Below, piece after piece: positions 41,145 through 44,513 of a stretch of DNA of 44,513 nucleotides. How positions within the stretch are numbered: position 1 is the stretch's first letter; each line of letters begins with the position of its first letter. The position numbers and the translations under genes were made by a program. Source of the stretch: Gemmobacter nectariphilus (GTDB lineage: Bacteria > Pseudomonadota > Alphaproteobacteria > Rhodobacterales > Rhodobacteraceae); contig DYMU01000022.1 of assembly GCA_020721445.1 (NCBI GenBank), positions 1 through 44,513 on the forward strand, read 5' to 3'. Below the pieces are notes generated by a model. That model was not told the origin of the DNA. It saw only the letters and a program-made list of their open reading frames with translations, and searched no databases.

Positions 41145-43089
41145 TCAGTTCGACGGCAGGATGAATGTCGGCTTCAGCGTCTGGATGCAGCCTGTGGCCA
41201 AAGGCGCATCCGGGCGTTCGACAAAGGCCATGCCGATGTCCTTGGCGCATTGCGAAAACACGATTGCCGCATGTCCGGCCTCGGGAAAGCCGAGTGCTGT
41301 GGCCCGGCTCAGGCCCTCGGCCGCCAGCAGCGCCTCTTCGGTTGAGGTCTGGGTATCGTTGAACCCGTACATCACCAACGTCGGGATGTCGCTTTTCACC
41401 GCATCGTGGAAACCGGGGAAAGGCAGCGCTGCGGGAATGAAAGGGCAAAGCTGATAAAGGCTGCCGTCGACGTTGTCGCATTTTCGCAAGGAATTTGAAC
41501 TTCAGCCCATCCACAACGGCCTGCATCTGCTCCGGCGTGTTGAACGGAATATCCTCGGTGCAGGCGACGACCATCAGGTCCAGCATGTCGACAATCGGCT
41601 TGTAGATCGTTCGCGCCTCTTTCGACACTGCGGCAAAGACCTCGGCCACGTCGCCATCGGTAAGCTGGTCGAGGAGTGCGAGTGTAGGGGCAATGTCTGC
41701 GGCGGGCAGATGCGCCTCGATCAGCGCCTTCAGCGTAACGCGCTCGGGTTTCTGGCGGGCCAGCGCGGCATAGGCCGAGGCAAAGCGCAGCATGTCCTCT
41801 TTCGAGCGGGTGGCGACGATGGCGTCGGTCATCGCCTTGTCCAGCCTTTGGGCAAGGCTGGATACACCCTGCGCCGACTTTGCAACTGAATCCGACAGCG
41901 ACCGCAGCGCGTAGCCCGTAAACGTCTCGTCACGCTTGGCGCCAATCGCCCCTTCCAACAAGAGCCGCGCGATCACGGTCTGGTCGGGCGTAAGCTTGTC
42001 GGCAAAGGGCTTCAGCAGCTCGCCCCCATCTGGTGCGCGGGCGGTGGCCCCCGAGGCCAGAGCGTCATAGGTGCCGGTCTCGCCCCGGTCCCATTCGGTC
42101 ACGATCAGGGGGATGTGGCCGGTGGTGTTTGGCCAGTGGCCAAAGGCATTGCGGTCTTCGAACAGCTTGATCAGCGTCACTACATTGATCTCGGGCCGTC
42201 CACGCGCGGCGGGGATCGGGTTCTTCTCCAGCTTCACCGCGACGCGCTGGATCGTGGCCTCAAGGTCAGGAAAGGCCGCCGTGCAGTTGGCATCCGCCGC
42301 GCATTGGGTGATGACCTGCTGCACACCTTCCTGCACTGGCAGGATGTTGGTGTCATAGGCACGGGCATTGGGAGGAAAGACGCTGTCGATCACCACGGAA
42401 CGCACGCCTTCGGGGGCCGAGCGCATCACCTCCAGCGCCAGCTTGGTGCCGTAAGAGATACCATAGATGTTGTAGTCGCCATAGCCGAGGGCCTGCATGA
42501 CGGCCCGCACATCCTTGGCGTTCTGCACCGTGTTGTAGGCCGACAGGTTACGCCCGCCCTGCTTAAGCTCACCCGTGCACTTGGCAAAGATATCTTCGAG
42601 CTTGCTGCCCAGAGTGTCGCGCTGAAAAAGGTCTACAAGGCTGTTCTCGAAGGTCGAAAAGCAGGTGACCATGTCGGATGAAATGCCTGCCGCGCGCTGG
42701 TCGAAGGTCACGACATCGCGGCGCGCCCGGTGGCCCTCGAAGATCGGCACAACGATGCCCGCCAGATCACGGACCGCCCCGCCCCCCGGCCCACCGTGCA
42801 AATAGATCAGCGGGTCGGGTGCCGGACTTTGCGTGTGCGCTTTCAGCACCGCAAAGCTGAGCGCAATTCGCGGACCCTCTGGATTTTCATGGCTTTCCGG
42901 CACATCGACACGGCCGCAGATCACGGTCTTGCCCTCGATCTCGGTGGCGGGCAGCGGGCGCGGGCAGGCCTCAAGGCTCACCGGATACTCGGCCTTCGCC
43001 CCGCCCGACGCGATGACGGGAAAGGACGTGGCCGCAGGCTCGGCGGACAAAAGTGCCATCACAGTTGCAATGATCTGGTCGGGTGTCAT
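41145..43089 (-). pseudogene. S33-type alpha/beta hydrolase broken by a frameshift
   Basis: The frame from 43089 encodes an alpha/beta hydrolase of the tripeptidyl/prolyl aminopeptidase kind: 'LIYLHGGPGGGAV' (oxyanion), 'VVTFDQRAAG', and the nucleophile Ser in 'IYGISYGTKLALEV'. Near 41490 it leaves the family and turns into Arg-rich sequence ending at 41107. The adjacent frame (41489-41145) supplies the missing C-terminus with the catalytic Asp in 'VMYGFNDTQTS' and His in 'PEAGHAAIVF'. The full span is one base more than a multiple of three, so a single inserted base, probably in the TTCC near 41490, explains it. Without it the protein would have 647 residues. A sequencing error is possible. 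Confidence 0.85.
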
Positions 43090-43158
43090 GCCCTGCACCT
43101 CGGTTGGCAAGCTTTGGGAACGGGCCGCGCGACAGGTGCCGCACAGCCGACGGGCATC

Positions 43159-43659
43159 TCAGTTCATCTCGACCCAGTCTTCGATCACCGATCCGTCGGC
43201 AGGCACGGTGCAGGCGACCTTGCGGGAATTCGCCTTGGATTGCAGGATGATCTCGTAGAACCCGTTGCCAAAGTCGCTGACGGTGTCCACCTTGGCCGGC
43301 AAGCCAAAGATTTGCAGGCATTTGTTCATCGCCGCCTTCGGGGCACCTGATTGTGCATGCGTGCCGTGTTCATGGTCCCCTTCGATGTCGATGCCAAGAA
43401 AGGCGCGCTTGCCGTCGAAGGTGCAGTTGAACAGCGTGGGAGACGGCTCATCGGTCTGACCGTAGACATAGAACTGGCCATGCGTCTTTTCGACCGGCAA
43501 CTAAATCAGGCTTGTGGCAGCGACGCCCAGACGCGACGCGGCCTCTTCGCCGCAATACTGCGCAAGCTTTGCCTCGGCAACGATCTTTGCCGAGACCGGC
43601 ATGGCGAAGGCGGCAGCCGCGGCGGTCAGGGCAAGAATACAGTAGGGATTCTTCGACAC
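43159..43659 (-). pseudogene. Small secreted protein interrupted by an in-frame amber codon
   Basis: A GTG at 43659 with a GGGAGAG ribosome site opens a frame with a clear signal peptide ('ILALTAAAAAFAMPVSA'), then 'AEAKLAQYCGEEAASRLGV'. A TAG at 43503-43501 stops it after 52 residues. The same frame continues at once with 'LPVEKTHGQFYVYGQTDE' and 113 more residues to 43159, containing Cys residues that could pair with the N-terminal ones. Read through, it would be a 166-residue secreted domain of unknown function. One base change would restore it, so this is a young pseudogene, a sequencing error or, less likely, a read-through gene. Confidence 0.7.
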
Positions 43660-43742
43660 GTTTGCTCTCCCGGATCAACGATGACAGGAACCCGCTTCTG
43701 CGCGGTCCTCTGGTCAGGCTAGCCACGGACGCCGATCAAAAA

Positions 43743-44513
43743 CTATCCGGAATGCGAAACGGTCAGATCGGACGGAGGCCTCCGCCGGGCCTTCGTCCCG
43801 CTTGGCAACTCGCCAAAGGCGCGGCGGTAGCTTTGCGAAAACCGGCCCAAATGCAGGAACCCGCAGTCCAGCGCCGCAGATGTGACCGACCCTTCGTCGC
43901 CCTGCGACAAAAGCCTTGTCCGCACACTGTCCAGCCGCACCCGCTGCAGATACTGCCGGGGCGACATGCCATGAATGGCACGAAAGGACAGTTGCAGACA
44001 CCGCGGCGTGACCCCAAGTTCGGCGGCAAGATCGGCCATCGACAGCGCCTCCTCGCCGCGCGCCTGCATGATGTCGCAAACCTGGCCGACCCGCTGGAAT
44101 TCGCGCAAACCACTGTATTTCCGCGTTTCGACACTACCCAATCCGCTGGCATCGACCAGAAGATCGTCGATCAGGCTGACAAACTCGGCCATCGCCCTTG
44201 GCGTCAGAAACCGATCCGGCTGGCGAAAGATGTCTTCGGCCACCTCAGGCAGCAACCGTCCGATCTGCCGTCCAAACGCGGTCTCAAACGTCCGGATGGC
44301 GCGGTCACCCAGACCTTTGACCGGTCCCGGCCCCCCAGCCCCGAGCGCCATCAGCCGGGTGCGGGGAATTTGCAAGGTTGTCGCCCGGAACATGCCGCCT
44401 TTGGGTGCGGTGACCCGCGTTCGGCGCTTCTCTGCCTGCACAAGGATTTGCGATCCGCTGGGCTCTGTTGCACAAATCGGCTGACGGCCGGACTTCCCCT
44501 TCTCCCGGACAGA
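43743..44513 (-). CDS. AraC-family transcriptional regulator, N-terminus cut by window end
   Basis: The C-terminal third is an AraC DNA-binding domain with two HTH units: 'MADLAAELGVTPRCLQLSFR' and 'SVTSAALDCGFLHLGRFSQS', ending in the typical 'RRAFGELPSGT'. Upstream is an all-alpha linker and the end of a sensor domain. The frame stays open to the last base of the window, and a start at the internal GTG (44441) would remove most of the sensor domain, so the gene is partial. It is the most upstream gene of the minus-strand hydrolase cluster and may control it. Confidence 0.85.
   Translation of the reverse strand, partial: SVREKGKSGRQPICATEPSGSQILVQAEKRRTRVTAPKGGMFRATTLQIPRTRLMALGAGGPGPVKGLGDRAIRTFETAFGRQIGRLLPEVAEDIFRQPDRFLTPRAMAEFVSLIDDLLVDASGLGSVETRKYSGLREFQRVGQVCDIMQARGEEALSMADLAAELGVTPRCLQLSFRAIHGMSPRQYLQRVRLDSVRTRLLSQGDEGSVTSAALDCGFLHLGRFSQSYRRAFGELPSGTKARRRPPSDLTVSHSG

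Noticed and set aside
1-44513. CRISPR arrays, complete insertion sequences, rRNA genes or replication origin
   Set aside because: No regularly spaced repeats, no transposase frames with inverted ends, no rRNA-like stretches and no DnaA-box cluster were seen.

Overview
The window looks like a chromosomal segment of an alphaproteobacterium of the Rhodobacteraceae type. The reasons are high GC with strong third-position GC bias, an opg operon that includes opgC, the betaine-lipid genes btaA and btaB, and an alphaproteobacterial-type arsenite oxidase. No database search was possible; all family calls come from motifs read in the translated sequence.

Layout. (1) 1-760: the 3' end of a tRNA-Asn followed by the N-terminal remnant of a tyrosine integrase, the scar of an integrated element. 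(2) 628-3770, minus strand: a TPP-riboswitch-controlled thiamine salvage operon thiM-thiE-thiD with an SDR oxidoreductase at its end. (3) 3988-4370: a small XRE regulator with palindromes in its promoter. (4) 4525-6395, minus: btaA-btaB, synthesis of the phosphorus-free betaine lipid DGTS. (5) 7048-11799, minus: an osmoregulated periplasmic glucan operon, opgG - 66-aa ORF - opgH - opgC. (6) 12407-21195: two divergent phosphorus uptake operons, pstSCAB (minus) and phnD-phnC-phnE-phnE (plus), each with a Pho-box-like site upstream and a stem-loop just after its binding-protein gene. (7) 21293-26640, minus: an ArsR-headed run of nine genes (ArsR with a CVC metal motif, DUF318/ArsP-type permease, thioredoxin-like protein, rhodanese with a Cys-pair tail, secreted metallo-beta-lactamase-fold protein, 58-aa ORF, TSUP permease, OsmC, CDF exporter). 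(8) 26820-28159, minus: a second arsR with the arsenite exporter gene acr3. (9) 28293-35504, plus: aioX-aioS-aioR-aioB-aioA, arsenite sensing and oxidation, followed by a DUF2478 gene. (10) 36146-44513, minus: genes for a CPBP membrane protease, a secreted amidase, a secreted S10 carboxypeptidase, a secreted SH3-domain protein, a frameshifted S33-type hydrolase, a small secreted protein broken by an amber codon, and an AraC regulator cut by the window end.

How it fits together. Regions 4-9 form a phosphate/arsenic block. High-affinity phosphate uptake, uptake of an alternative P source and replacement of phospholipids by betaine lipid belong to phosphorus starvation. Beside them are arsenite sensing (AioX is itself a PhnD-like binding protein), arsenite oxidation to arsenate (a phosphate mimic), arsenite efflux, and a second ArsR operon rich in thiol and sulfur proteins. 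That second operon is the best candidate for an incompletely described system. The AioR regulator is also unusual: it keeps a Walker A motif but has lost the GAFTGA loop and the Walker B acidic residues.
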